DNA from: Vespa crabro | Taxonomy: Eukaryota; Arthropoda; Insecta; Hymenoptera; Vespidae | Length of the DNA stretch: 64,000 nt | Reading direction: 5' to 3' | Assembly (NCBI RefSeq): GCF_910589235.1 | Contig: NC_060973.1 | Location: 4,659,501-4,723,500 of the forward strand | Part shown: in pieces, positions 25,226 to 40,000 of the stretch | Numbering within the stretch: the first letter of the stretch is position 1 | Layout of the letters: the number at the start of each line of letters is the position of its first letter | Position numbers and translations under genes: made by a program | Notes under the pieces: generated by a model | Databases searched by the model: none | What the model saw: only the letters and a program-made list of their open reading frames with translations | What the model was told of the DNA's origin: nothing

Positions 25226-26191
25226 GTAAGTACTTTTAATCTAAAGCAAATCGAAGAGTAATCCTGTTAATAAGGTGATTTCGCGCGGTCTCGTTCGTAA
25301 ATAAGAATTGGTCACGAATCCGCGCGAATACCTTTCATTTATCTTAACTAGTAGATTAATATAAAGGATATATCCTTTGGTCTTTCGCCATGCCGGTTTA
25401 TAGGATCCTTCTTTTTTTCCTTGAACACGCTCCTTTCACAATGGAATCATTGAAAATTATAAATTTCATCTAAATTGATGTTTATCGCGTCAAAAAATTA
25501 TCAATTTATTTCTTAGACACTATCGTAAGTGTATAAACTTTCCTATACTGGTATAAACAAAGTAAATGGCGTCGACATATTTCGTTGTTAATTGTGACAA
25601 ATTTTTTTTCTCGAGAGTTCTCTAATAAAGAAGCAAACTTGAAAATCTTTGTATTTTTTTTTTGGGACACCACGCGACCGATCATGTTTATTATATCCTT
25701 CTTTCATCTTCATGACGACGTATAAATAATGTTCAACAAATTTCTGCACGTTAATAAAAAATTCTTGTGTTGATGTGTTTGTAACCTGTCAGACATAATT
25801 AATGCATAATGAATTTGAGTCTTGTAGTATATTATATATTAAAACGAATAAATGTGAAATTTTACTTTGTGTGCGTGCGTGTATGTGTGTGTGTGCGAGT
25901 ATTTGATTGAAGATGATGTCACATCAAATTAAATTTAAATAATTGATTAACCAAGTCTATCGTTCTCTTACAGATTCAAACTGTTGAATTTGAAACTACA
26001 CTTCTTGAAGTCATAAAACTAATAAAAAATTTAAAAATTCAATTCAAATTGGAACAGCTATTATTATAATATAAGTAGATACAAACAAACAAAAAAACAG
26101 TAATATTACTATATACAAAAAAAAATACAACAAATAATAAACATACATCATAAACTTATTATCATAAAAAAAGAAATAATATCTTTGAAAG
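25226..26191. other. Intron 1 and 5' UTR exon 2 of the FAM120-like gene
   Basis: Intron 25226-25973 (GT..AG), then 218 nt of 5' UTR (25974-26191) before the start codon. It includes a GT-rich run at about 25870-25900. No other gene seen. Confidence 0.55.
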
Positions 26192-29100
26192 ATGGGTATT
26201 CAAGACTTGCAAGCTTTTCTGGATAGTAATTGTATACCAGGTGGATCGGTATCGGTAGATTTATTAAAAATAGCACGTACTGTTACTCAGCGACAACGCA
26301 ATCGTGTTTGTAAAGTTTTATCGCCACATTCAACTGCAAAACTAAGACTAGTCCTTGATGGAGAATGTTGTTTAGATAGACTCTATGGCGGTTATTTCTC
26401 AGGTCAGTATTTGATGTTTTTTTATATAATAATACGATCCGAAGGTTTAGTTTAATTTATCACTTTGAAACTAATGTGATTTTCTGATAGATTGGGCTTG
26501 TGGCGGACAATGGAATCGTATGGTACAATTTCTAGCAGTGCTTATACAAGCAACAGAAATGTCAGGTTTAGAATTAGCTGTCTTTTTTAATGGTTGTTTT
26601 GAAGCTTCTCGTCGTGCAGACTGGGTTCAAAATCAGTTGCAAGTGAGGATCAAAGTAAATAATGTAAGTTCTGCCTTTATGGTATAATATATTATTTTTT
26701 TTTTACCTTTGTTAATTATATCTTTGTTAGAACAATTGTGTCATGTTTATAGGTCATCAAACATATTACAACCAAAGGAACTCCACCACCAAAGATTTGG
26801 TGGACACCACCTGTATGTTTAAGAACCAGTTTACGTATGGCGCTTAGATATTTTAATGTTGCAGTTGTAAGTTGATTATTTATATCAAGTATATGTAATA
26901 AAAAGTAAAAATTAATGCAGTTTATATAACTGTAGTTATGCAGTATGGATGATCATCATCAAGAAGTCATTGCTTATTGTCGGGAAAATAATTTTAATGG
27001 TTTAATAGCCGATGATGCTGAGTATGCTGCATTTGATCCACCTAGATACTTCTCTTCAGAACAATTAAAACTTACATATAAGGTTAGTATAATGTGTGTG
27101 TGTGTATATATATATGTATATATATATATATATATTAATTTTTTGTTATATATTTCATCATATGTTTATTATTATATATTTTAAGGGTTCCCTTGATACA
27201 AAAGAATATATAATTCCTGAACTTTTAAAAGCCTTAAATATCCCAGCAGATAGACTATGCTTATTGGCAGCATTACTTGGGAATTATATCTTAACGGAAA
27301 ATAATCTTCTTGACTTCTACAAAAAACTAAATATAAATGCAAACACTAATAAGACTAGTATTGAACAAACGATAAAAATAATTGCTAATTTTGTTAGAGA
27401 ACTTCCATCTGTTGAGTTAGATGTAGTATCGCAGAAAGTATTTGGATCTCTATCTGATCCAAGGTGTTCCAAATTAAGGCAATCTGTACAGTACTATATA
27501 AATGGTACAAAAGAAGGATTTTTACATTATAAACCCGTAAAACCAACTAAAGGTAAAGTAGTAATATTTTCAAATTTTATATATACATATAATAGAATGT
27601 GTATTACAATAAACATATTTTACAGCTCACAAGATAGATTCCAAGCAAAATTTACAAACACAGTCAAACTTATCTGATGGACCATCAACTTCAGAGGGTG
27701 ATAGTAGTTTGGAAACTTCTAGATTTGCTTCTGAAACGTTAGAAAGTGAACGTGAAAGCTTAAATGCGTACAAGCAAGCAACGGCAAATGCAAAGTCAGC
27801 ACCACAGATAGTGATAGATCCACCTGGTATCCAAGGTCATGGAGATGCTGAAAATGCTAGATCTGAGGAGGAACAAAGTGAATATCAATTCAATGTTATA
27901 TCAACCAAAGTATATTTTTATATTTATATATGACAATTGAATTTATTTAATTCATTCAGGTAATGGTCATGCTATAAATGGTACTCATAATCTTTTAATA
28001 AGTTCATCAAGTTCAAGTAGCAGTTCCTCGGCTACATCTCCATCGCATGCTACTACAGATTCAACAAAACAAATAGAAAAGACAACTACTAGTATTCCTA
28101 GTACAGTACCAGAAGTTATGCGTACAGCGTCTGAAAGACATCAGAAAGGTCTAATGTCTCCTCACATATATCAAATTCTTATAGCTGGTGAAATTAAATT
28201 GCCAGTTCTTTTAGAGGATGAAAATCACAGAGAATTTCCCTCTATTCATCTGATTTATAGACCAGTAAGACAAATGGTATATGCAATTCTTTTTAATTTA
28301 CACCATCGGATGTATTTAGCAACTAAAAGTAAAGAAAAAGGTGGTATGTATATATACATATAAATATTATTATATGTGATATAACATTTATATATGATTT
28401 AACATGCATTTGTTATATTTTCTGAACTTTTGTAGATAGTGAAAAAATTGAAGTTCCGGACGTAATAATAAAGGAATGGGTATGGTCGAAGTCGAATCCA
28501 TATCAAACTCCAGAATTAGTAAAAGCAGAACAAATTGGTTGGGGTGTTCCAACAATTCAACGTTTGTGGTTTGGGTTAGTTTCTCTTGTTAATTATATAT
28601 ATATCACAATAATTATTTTATAAGTGTTATTTGAAAAATCTGTATTATTTTATTTATAGCACAGGAATAGATGATAAACGTCGCCGATTAAGAGGATTTT
28701 TGACTTGCATGAGGTCAGATACACCTCTTATGTTAAATACGGCTTATGTACCTCAACATTTTTTAGTTATGGCTTGTGTTTTACGGTGAGTACATATGAC
28801 GTTTTAAAAGCTGATTTATTGTATGTCCGACATTTTTTCTTTTTTTAAATTTTCTTGTTTTTTATAGATACATTATGTCTTTCTCTGATAAAATAAAAAT
28901 TTTGCGACGTCAAGAATTAGATGCTTTTATTGCACAGGCCTTTTCTCCAGAATTAATGAATGCTCAATATTTACAGGACTTACAGGTAATACAACAATAT
29001 TGTTCATAGTGTAACATATAAATGCATCTGTGATAAAGTATCGTAAATTTAATTGGAAAACAAAAAAATAATTATTTTACAGCTTCCTTTAGTAACTTCT

Positions 29101-31110
29101 CGTGGTGTTCAACTTGCAAGCTTATTTATGGCAGGTGTAGAAACTGCTCTGTTAGCAAATGATGCTTGCGGTGCTCCAATACCTTGGCTAATGTGTTGTC
29201 CTTGGTTATATTTTGATGGAAAATTATTCCACCATACATTAGCACGAGCTACTATTGCGAAAAATTTATTAGAATTATGCAGTGGTCATATAGAACGTGT
29301 TGTAAAAGTTGAAAGAATGAGAAAGGCTGTACTTGAAGGGATCAATGTCGTGTTTGCACGACCACCAATGCCTATTGCACCAGGTAAAAATTTTATTATA
29401 TATCATAAATTATATTATTGCCTTTTTACATTCGCTATTCATATATATTTTATTTATCTACTGTATACATCCATTAAATTTGATGAAAATCCTCAAAAAA
29501 ATAATAGATGTCGATAAAACAATTGATCCAAAAAGTACGGGTACTTAAAGTCCTGAATCTCAAAATTGTTATAATTTTTATAATACCTTTTAATAAAATA
29601 TCTTTTTCTAATATAATAATATAATTTCCTTTTTCTCCCCATTGAAATAAGTATCAAATATATATATTAATGTGTAATTGATAAAAAATGCAATATTATT
29701 TACAGGCATTCGTGTATCAGTACCTCAGAATATACTACCAGCTGGCTGTACAATTAATGATGGGTTAATTCGTGGACGAGGTAATGGTACAATGCCACAA
29801 CGTGGTCTAATGCGTCGCCCTATACCTTCACGCGGAGGACAATTGGAGATAGCTGGTGTTGTTGTTGGTCAATGGGGTCCCAATTATGGTCAACCTGGTC
29901 GATTGCCACAACCTATGCAGGGACATCCTCGGGGACGGCTTCCACCTCAGGTAGGATATACATACAATCGCAGTCTAACTACGATCCAATATCATTGTTT
30001 ATACGTGGAAGAAGATTTTCCTGAATACGAATCTTTGAATTCTTCTCAAAAAAAAATTGAAGGGATTGCATAGATCGTTGTTCTCTATTTTGCAAATTTA
30101 ATTTTTATTTAAATATTCAGAGAAAATTATTAAAAAGTACATCATGGATCTCTGTTTTTATGTTTTTACATAATTTTATTATAAACTATTTTAACAAAGG
30201 TGTGCTTTTCATATGTAGTACATACAATATTAAAATAAAGACATCTACATTATATCACACATGTATCTCAATTTGATGTATCTTATTACACAATCATTTT
30301 TAACTGTTGCTAATTAGTTATGACTAATTATACAAAATTTTCCTTATCATTGATACAAATAAATGACAAAAAATTAACAAACAATTTAAAGGTAAGTGTT
30401 ATACGTAAATGCTTTCTCCAAAGAGTCTTCTACAAATCTCTTCAATGTAAGAAATCAGAGATAAAAAAAAAAAAAAAGAGAGAAAGAAAAAAAATTGAGA
30501 TATTAATAATACAAGTAATTTGTTGTAGGTTACTTCAATAGGTGGTTTGAAGTATGGTTTACCCCGTGCATTCAATCCAATGGGAAGGCCAACTTTTCCA
30601 ACACGCGGAAATAATCGTACACAAATAGCCGGACGCGGGAAGAAGACTCAGATGAAGGTATTATATTCCTAAATTAACTCTAGTTTCTAAAATAAATGTA
30701 AAGCTTTATTTTTAGGCAACCAGTAAGAAAAAAACTACTATAAAGAAGACTAAGGAGTGTGATAAGAAGGATAGCAAAGGACGAGGTATTAATGTGGATG
30801 GACTAAATGATTATATGTACGTTATTTATAGACCATGTTTTTTTTTTTCTTTTTTTTTTTCTTTTTTTTTCTTTTTTTTTCTTTTTTTTTTTTACAAAAG
30901 CACAATATACATGCACAAACACAGATTCATATACATTCAGAATGTAATTGAATTATTTGTTATTTCAGAGATCCTGTAACAAGTATTAATACAACAAAAG
31001 AAGTACTGCCAGTACCTGGTCAATTTGATGATGCTGTGGAAAATGGTAAAACCGTCGAGAAGGGCCAGGGAGATGCACCACTTCCTACACAGGTAGTGGC
31101 TGAAAATTAG
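26192..31110 (+). CDS. FAM120A: FAM120A-like protein (constitutive coactivator of PPAR-gamma-like), 15 coding exons
   Basis: Homologue of FAM120A/B/C (Ossa/C9orf10): an XPG-N/PIN-like fold fused to a long RNA-binding tail. Exons: 26192-26402, 26491-26663, 26753-26866, 26936-27082, 27186-27552, 27626-27877, 27960-28343, 28436-28574, 28660-28785, 28868-28985, 29083-29383, 29706-29950, 30529-30657, 30716-30816, 30969-31110; 2949 nt, 982 aa. The N-terminus MGIQDLQAFLDSNCIPGG matches the MGVQGFQDYI family start. LRLVLDGECCLDRLYGGYFSD, GGQWNRM, KGTPPPKIWWTPPVC and MDDHHQEVIAYCRENNFNGL are diagnostic. A Ser/Thr-rich linker is followed by a conserved middle region (GIDDKRRRLRGFLTCMRSD; GAPIPWLMCCPWLYFDGK) and a Gly/Arg-rich, basic C-terminus (RGRGNGTMPQRG; RGKKTQMK), probably RNA-binding. 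Microexon ends at 27877 and 28343 were chosen by phase. Confidence 0.93.
30841..30892. repeat. T-rich tract within FAM120-like intron
   Basis: (T9C)n-like runs with almost no other base, in the last intron. Confidence 0.85.
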
Positions 31111-31345
31111 GTATTTATAATAACCACTTTTTCATGGACTTTAGACACTCCCGGATGCGACTCAAGACTGCAATATCCATATATTCAATCGGCAATTGTG
31201 CACTGTGAACTTTTGAAAAACTAATAATATTTACTTATAATGATATTTCTATATGTATTCTGAGAAAGTATTTTATAGTCGTACTCTGTAAATTTAATTT
31301 GAATTACAAAGATTAGTATAATTATTGCAATATAAGAATAAATAT

Positions 31346-31356
<11 letters not shown>

Positions 31357-31405
<49 letters not shown>
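31357..31405. repeat. (TTA)n microsatellite
   Basis: About 16 uninterrupted TTA units, flanked by T runs. Confidence 0.95.
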
Positions 31406-33400
31406 TTTTTGTTTTGTCTTGTTTCGTTCTGCTTTGTTTACTTTTAAATGTATAGAATCTCTCAGTTGTATAAGAAAGTTAACGATACGGTAATTTAAAA
31501 AATGATCAAGAATTCTCATATCGAAAATCATATATTCATTATGTCAAGTGTCCAGTGCACAATAGCTCGGTGTATCTATCTAAAGCTCTAATGGGGCCAA
31601 ATTATTTAACTAATGTAAGTGACAAGACGTCTTTTTAAGGCGTCTCAAAGAGATATAGAAGATGGCATAAAGAATAACCAATTTTTGACATATACTATAT
31701 GATGTCCTCACTGCCAAACATACCACTCTATGTAAGATAGAAGAAAAAAATCGTGCTTGTGCTAACGAGCATCTTTGCTCGCAATACCATGGGATGATGA
31801 ACTCGACTGATTAGTGTATGCGTGCGCTAATTTTACTACTGAGAACAAGTTGTCAGCTGCTAAGTATTTAATTCTTAAGAAGTGTGATTATTTTTTTTAC
31901 AATGAAAATATATATTTTCCGGTATTATATGAAATGCTTGCTTTGATGATCTCAGTAACCTAGCCTTTGATAAATGAATTTAAATTTAATGAAGGATATA
32001 TCATGAGATGGTTTATTGACTTTTATAAGTAAATAGAAATAAAAGGTATAGGATACTGAGATGATTGTTTGCACATGGAGACTGATGCTTTTCATATAGG
32101 TAAAATATATATTTATATATGATTTAGATTAGATTCCCATAGCGTATTATACGTAAGTTGTGAATGTGAGATGTATGAATGTGGACATATACTTACGTAG
32201 AAGAGATTTATGAATGCGGTATTTATGATAGTGTTGGGGGAAAGTGTGGGAGAATGATGTATATAAGTGGGGGATGTTAGGTCATTGCATATATACGTGT
32301 ATATATTTATATATATATATATATATAAAATATAAGTCTCTATATATGTGCACAGGATGCATATATATATAAATATACACACATTATATATACGTTTATA
32401 TGCAATCAAAATTATATATTTACTTGCTGTTGCATTGGAACTTATATGAATGAACGTACTCTATTGAATTGGAACGTTAAATGTAATAGTTTTTCTATTA
32501 CACGTACGTAGCTTTTAAGCTAGTTATTAATTATAAGCGAACGAGTTTTTTCAAGAGATTAATAATATTATAAAACACGCTTTATATCTTTAGAAGATAT
32601 GTTGCATTATAAAGAAGAAAAAGAGCAATGAATTGCTTTATATTGATGACATTTTTTGAACGACATAGTTTCTTTTTTCTTTTTTTTTAAAAAAAAAAAG
32701 AAAAAGAAAGAAAAAAAGAAAAAAAATTTTAATTTGAAGTTTTCTTTCGCCCCTTTATATTAATTTTTATTAAGTGTTTGGACACACAAAACTCATTAAA
32801 CAATGATCAATGCAAAATTATACGAGTGTCGCTTGTTGCTGTTAAAATAAAAAAAAAAATGTACTTGAGGTAGAAAAATCAATCAGATAGTATCATATAA
32901 CCCAAGTACAAAAATCCTACACATCTATTGTCCTCCACACATTTACTATATTTAATGATATATATCATTTAATTGTACATATGAATAGTTATACTAGAAG
33001 TAATTGTGCGATCAATGTGGTGTACATACAAAATCCAGTTGCATGTGCTTATCATGCACTGAGTTAGAGAACATGATTATGTTATAAATATATTTATGAG
33101 TAGAATAGTCAAAAAGAGGGACATTCTACCAAAGAGCAGTGTTTAAGATGTGTTCTTTTATCAATAATGAAAGAATGGTGAGAAACAAGACAGCACGACA
33201 AAACACGATTATTAAATAAGGTGAGGCAAAAAGATGTGTGTCTAAGTGCAGAGAGATAATTAAAGCGAATAAGAAAAACCATTTATTGAGATAATATAAG
33301 AAGAGACGATAAAATAAAATGTTATATTTTTGTAGATTTGTTATTGCGTAAAATGCATTAAGACAATGAGAAACTTTATATAATTTGAATAGAATGACAG

Positions 33401-33404
33401 GGAG

Positions 33405-33468
<64 letters not shown>
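33401..33468. repeat. (AG)n microsatellite
   Basis: More than 30 AG units, one GAGC interruption at the start. Confidence 0.95.
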
Positions 33469-33474
<6 letters not shown>

Positions 33475-36400
33475 AAAGAGAGTTGATGAGCCTGTGGGAT
33501 AAAATAAGTAAGATCTGGAAAGACAGATGTGTTTAGAAAAAGTGCTTTGGATGTGCATATTTAGAAATGACATCCATAAGTAAGCATTGCCGAAAAAAAT
33601 CCCATATTCTCCTATATCTCTAACTGTTTAACTCTGATTTTTGAACAGCTTATAGAGATAGGAGAGAATGAATAACAGAAATGAATTATTATACAATGTC
33701 AGCTTCAACGTGCGCTGAGCATCTGCGAATAATTAACAGTTTTTCCGATGCATTTTGAATGGCACACACTTGCTTGATTATTAAACTAATAAATGCGTTT
33801 ATAGGTATATTTTATGACATATAAAATCTTACAGTTTCCATTAGCTAATATTATTTTACAATTGCAATGTAATGTATTGAGACATATGCATTACCACATT
33901 GTTTATCGCGCGCGCGAATTACAATTTTTAAACGAAGAATATTAATCATTACAAGTGACACGTACTAGAAGCAGACCTTCTGATCTGACAAACCAATTTG
34001 AGAGTAAATGCCACTTTACGCTTTCGTAAAGGTAGATGATTTTCTTTCCAAGAAATCAATCTCTTGATACCAGATACAAAATGTAAATGACACAATGATG
34101 TACACAACATAATCAGTTGCTGCTGCACTGATATGAGTATGCAATATAATAACATGAAATAATTTAATAAATACGAAGCAAATGCGGAAATCCATATTGA
34201 ATACAACAGAATAGAAATGTCGGAAAAAAGAAACTTGCATAAAAGCATAATCAACGTTAAAAGCAGGGGCGTGTTTAATGCGTGCCTGTTTTTCGTTGTA
34301 TAAGTAGAAAAAGGGGGCCCACAGAAAATGTCTATGATACAACATACCATTTAAACGAAAACAAAAAAACAAAAAAAACATACGAATAATCTACTATATT
34401 TATGAAGTAACCATCTATAATGACCTTTGAACATTGTGTGTTGTGATAACAGAAAATTAATTATACACAAAGTATAAGACTAACTTGGTATCTCTGCTAG
34501 AGTGACAAATGCTTTTGAGAAACGGTCGATGGTACGAATTACGCGATTAATGTCTGCAATCGATATTCAGACGAATTAAAGTAAGACTCGTATTTTTTAT
34601 GGCTGTTTTATTCTTACGTTAACATCATATTTTTCTAGCGCAGATTATTGTCGCGACAGCCAGTAGGATTTCACAGATTAGCTTACTTGTATCACTAATA
34701 TAATTATGCTCCTGATTCAGAAGAAAACAATCTCTTTTCTTTTTTCTTTTTTTTTTCTTTTTCTTTTTTTTTTTTTTTTAATTTTTATTTTTATTTTTAT
34801 TTATACTCAGTAGGTCTCTAGATATCGTTGAAAAAAAAAACAAGAAAAAAAATGAAATCATTTAATTTTTGCTTACTTTATTAAATGATTACCCAAAAAA
34901 AATAAAAAAAGGAAATATTATTATCCTATTTTTCGCGTATTATAATATATACACCATGATGGGCATTGAAATATTGATGTTTCTCTTATTCTCTTAATTT
35001 GCTGTAGGATTGTATGAGTAGAGTTGCAATTTCTAATTGTAATTTAATAAATAATAATAGACAGAGAACAACTTTAATTAGTATGTTCCATTCGTAAATT
35101 TTAAGTTTTCTTATGTCATAGTTTTTGCTTACATATGCAATATTGAGATATAATAAAATATAGCGAACACGATATACTATAATAAAATAAAATAAAAAAA
35201 ATTAAACACTTATTGATGTAGCTGAAAATGCATGTGGGCCCCATCATTATATATTCTTATTAAATATTACATAATGTATATTCTGCTATTATTTCTCATA
35301 GCTAAAAAAGATACATGCGCATATGCGAGGTAACATGTATGTTTGATAATCATTAGTATGTTTATTTTTGTTTTGCTTTTTCTTTGTATTTAAAAAATGT
35401 AACAATGTTTATATACATAAGCGCATGCCGCAAAGTGGTGGATAAAATGTTTTTTCGATTATGTCTAACGCGTAATATAAATTATGGGGTTTTTGCTATT
35501 TTGGATTTATCAAAGAAAACTATAAAAAGTTAAAAGATCCTCCTGAAAAAATAAGCATGCGCTGCTATATTGTTAGTAATCAATTAATTTTATCTTTATG
35601 GGTCGGTGAGTGGTTTCTGTTTTATAAAAGCAGTGACACTAATTTCATATATTTAAATTTGAATATGTAATGTTGATATTTGATGAATTGCTTGCGTTAT
35701 ATTTAAAATATTATGTCATTGCTAAACAGTGTCCGATATAATACTAAGTAGGATTATGCTTCAGTGATGGCAAATATAAATAATAACATCGATTCAGCGA
35801 AAGCTACATTTCAGAATGAATTATTCATTTCTAACTATTAAATACATATTTAAGAAACATATAGCGATTATTGCTACATAGCCGACCCATTTAGTATCTT
35901 TGCATTTATATAACACAATAATATTGATGTATTCTTGTTGAATTATTCTATCTTGTAACTTAATATTATAACATGTACCCCATTCATGTCTAGTGTCAAG
36001 CAGAGCTGATTCTATGCTTTTGCTAGCCGAAGAACTGAAAACTAAGTACAGAAATTTAAGTAATCACGTTTGTATGCTGAAATTCTGATGCTTTTCTGTA
36101 ATTCCAATTCAAAGGATAAAGTGAAATAAGAATCAGTGCTGACGAGAACACAAGGCAATTAAAAATTATTATAAAGCTAAAATCACATTTACTACTTTAA
36201 AAGTGAATACATATTTGGGAAGTAGGAGATAATAATTATATAAATGTAGTGGCAACTCTATAATACTACAAAAAAAACAATGTATACAATGATTATTCGA
36301 AATATTAAAATGCAAACGCACTTTGATGGATGTTGTAACAATTTAGAATATTCAAATTACATTAATATTTGCTTTGTAAATCTGCGCTCTTTGGAGTATG

Positions 36401-37004
36401 CCGCTCTGCTAATCAAGATTATATTTGATGCATCAAAACAATTTCTCAAACAAGTAAACATTTTTTATGGCAGAGTGGCTCTCGTCTCCACTGGCAGATA
36501 TTTTAAGTTCATTTCTTTTAAAAATATTAACCATATAATTTTCTTGTATAATGTAACTACACAACACACACACGCAGAGAATAGAATGATAAGATACATA
36601 GATCCTCCGTTGGGTTAAAAAAAAGCTTTTCAACATAATGTATGGTTCATATAATGAAAAATTGAACCTTCAACAAGTTTTGTAAGAAAGCTCTTAGCAC
36701 GAGAGGTTCTTGGATATGGTTGGCTGACATTTTCGAAAGTTTAATGATTTATTGAAACGTGTTGTCATGTCTTGAATATAATTAAAAGAACTATAAAAAT
36801 TCTATTAATAGCATATCATTGTTTTATATACCAAATATCTATGTTTATTTTAGTTATTTTTATGCGTAATATTTCAGCAGGTCGCATAAAAAGGTAAGTG
36901 ATAAGAAATACAAAGAGTTACCATGTTTTAATATTTATAAATCTACATATTTATTATATTTTTCTGAATGTGGCAAATACATCATTTTTTTATGGTATAT
37001 ATTA

Positions 37005-40000
37005 TCATCCTAATGTATCTTTTAAAGGATATATAGGTAAATCACTTTTGAAATTATCAATATCTGTAATATATACTTCTGATGACTTATTGGCTTTAGT
37101 AACTTTATTATTTAAATAGTTCAACTTGTATGTAATCTTATTATCACTTTCTAATTTAGACATATCTGTAAAAAAAAAAATATATATATATATATGTACA
37201 CATACAATTGTAGATATTATATGATTTTGCTAATTCATACTGTGACTAAATATCTGTGTACGTACCTTTCTTTTCGTCCAAAGTTTGTTCTTTATTTCCT
37301 ATTATATGAACACTTAGTTTTTTAAGGTTGTCCCCATTAATAGTATGAGAAGCTATCCAATTTCTTAATTCTTCAATTTTTATACTATCTATAACAATTA
37401 TTTCTTTTTCCAATCTGTCAAATACGTAATCACAATTTGTGATTTCAGACCAATTTCTGTCAACTTCTTCTTTCAAATGAATATCAGCACATTGTTTTAT
37501 TTTCGTTAATGCTTCTTTTATGGTTTCTAAATCTTTTTCTGAAGTCTCCTTTAATAACTTGTTGAATGATTTTAAAAATTTTTCGATTCTATTATCCACG
37601 TGCTCTGTCGAATGCTTATCTGCTTGGGTATACACAGTAATCGAGTAACCAAGAATGCCATAAGTATTTCTCATAAGACACGAAACATCATATCCAAGCT
37701 GTTCTTGTGTTCTAAGCTGATTAAATAATGGTTCCTCCATAATCATCTAAATATGCAAAAGAAATAATTAACATAACTTTTGTTTTCTCTTTTTAATATA
37801 ACAATTTAGATACTTACAAGAAGCAGTTCTATGATAACTGTTAATTTGATAGATGATATACCCGATTGATAATAATTCGTCACTACTGAATTAACATCCA
37901 TCTTGTTAAAATTTTGTACTTTACAATATTGTATTCCCGTGGGCAATTTTGTAACTCTCAATTGAGGCATAGTGTTCGATAACAATGGACCACATTTTAA
38001 AATATCAATACAATTTTGTATATTTTTAATGACATTTTCTTTTGTCATATTGCCTTGTACAAGACATTGTATGTATGTATGCTTAGTAAATTGTTCGATA
38101 AAAGTTTGAAATTCATTAAATGTAGTACCAGAGATAGCTGTATGTCTATCGACAGCAGGCCAATGATCGAGCATTAATATGGACAATCTTACGTCCCTAT
38201 AAAGTTTTATATGAAAAATTAAATACTTATACATTATAACTTTATAATTCATAATGGAAGATGAAGAGAAAAACGATATGTACTTAGCTAACTTTGCTGG
38301 CTTTACAAATGTATTATAATAAGCTTTTAGCTGTTCTTGTTTCATAACATCAAATAGATCTTTCGTTATAAGATTTGGACTATTTGCTATATATTTTGCA
38401 CAAATATTTAATAAAAGCTGTAAACACATGTGTGTGATACGTATATTATTACATTTTAATAACAATTACAGTCAATTTATGATAAAAATTGATGAATCAA
38501 ATAAGATATACTTACTGGCAGTTTTTCATTAAATCCACTAACTTTAACAACAATACCCTTTTGACCCGTATACATTTGATGTTTAAGTTCAGCTGCTGTA
38601 GCTGGATACAATTCTTCAACCAACAATTGTTTTAATATTTCTATAAATAAATCCATCAGAGCAACACTAAAAGATTAATGATAAACGAATGATCGATTAT
38701 ATCAAAGGGATAAAATTTATATAGTAAAAATAAATAAATATTTCATGTAAAAATGTTTCTTACTTTTTAGCTGACGTTGTTAAAGGAGATATAATATAAA
38801 AGTACATGTAACATTCGGGTAAACCAAACTTCGGATCAGGCCTGTACCAAATTTCAGATATATCATCGCTATGTATTTTAACAGGATATTTAGGAATATC
38901 CGAAATAACAGGTATTAAGCTAAAGTCGTTTGTAAGAAAAATGTTTGGTAATGGCAAGTGGAACTCTGGCAATGGAGTTATTGTCTTCCAGGTTTCAGTC
39001 CATTCTGTGGGTATATCCATGTCGGTATATTTTGTTTTAAACCAAGGTTCCACTTTATCAAATTCTTCATCATTAAATTTCTTATCAAAGATAATAATAT
39101 TCACATTATCAGGAGATAAATAATCCATGCACATTTGTATTGCCTCAGGATTATAGTCAAAGTAAAGTTCGCTACCAGTAATGTAATCTTCCGGAGGGAA
39201 AAAGTGCATATTCTCACTCAATTCTTCTACGTAATCTGCAGGTGCTACTTCATCCGTAAATCTATAAACAATAGAGAATATAACACATAAACGCATTGAT
39301 ATATTCTATTTAATGAAATTATTTTTATATACCTAAAGTTAGTCTCTTCAATCTGAGCAATTTCATCGTAAATTCGTTTTTGCGGGCCTTCCTTTCGCAT
39401 TAAATTAATATACGAGAAGATACTGTTTAATACATCCTCTAAATGCTTATGACCTTCTTCTGTAAGTATCAATGATAAACTAAATAATGCATACATAGAG
39501 CAATGTTCAAAGCCACTTTCTCCATTTCCACTAAAAATATCCAAGCACCACATCTTTTTGCGCAAATAACTTATCAAGGAACCTATTCCCTCGTGTCCAA
39601 TAATCCAAGCAATATAATGATGAGGTTTACTTTTATATAAGTCATGTAAAGGCGGCATTGCCCATGTTAACTCTATCTAAAAATATAAAAATCATATAAG
39701 AAATACTATCATTATTTATATCATCATCATTATTATTAAAGTTATTTTCTTATTTAAAGTAAAACAGACATACTTGACAAACATCTTTAATAGGCTTCAC
39801 TTTATATATTTTTCTGAAGCTAGGCGTATCAAATGAATCTGCTCCTTTAAATTGGCTAAAGTCACTAGGAGGTAAGCCATTATTTGGAACTTCGGAAAAA
39901 CATTGCAATACGTATTCTTCTAATGTATCTAATGGTAATTTAGCCTAAGAGAATATAAATTCATGATATTATCATGTGACCATCATGTGTAATATAATTC

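Larger units (their letters stand above)
31111..37004. other. Long gene-free region; probable extended 3' UTR of the FAM120-like gene
   Basis: 5.9 kb between two convergent stop codons. No splice-supported coding exon is visible on either strand. It holds (TTA)n at 31357-31405, (AG)n at 33401-33468, (AT)-rich tracts around 32300-32400 and poly-A/T clusters near 32680-32725 and 34740-34800. The base composition is milder (many mixed words) than in the other spacers, which would fit a long conserved 3' UTR, but that is inference. Small open frames (for example 33949-34350 minus, 36280-36618 plus) lack coding character. Confidence 0.5.

Noticed and set aside
33949..34381. Overlapping minus frames of 133 and 121 residues in the long spacer
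   Set aside because: Two frames over the same bases, hydrophobic AT/T-rich composition, no splice-site or conservation evidence.
37141..37746. End of nardilysin at the 37246 frame stop
   Set aside because: A donor (GTACGT after 37266) and an acceptor at 37166-37167 join a last exon in phase, extending the protein to a stop at 37005-37007.
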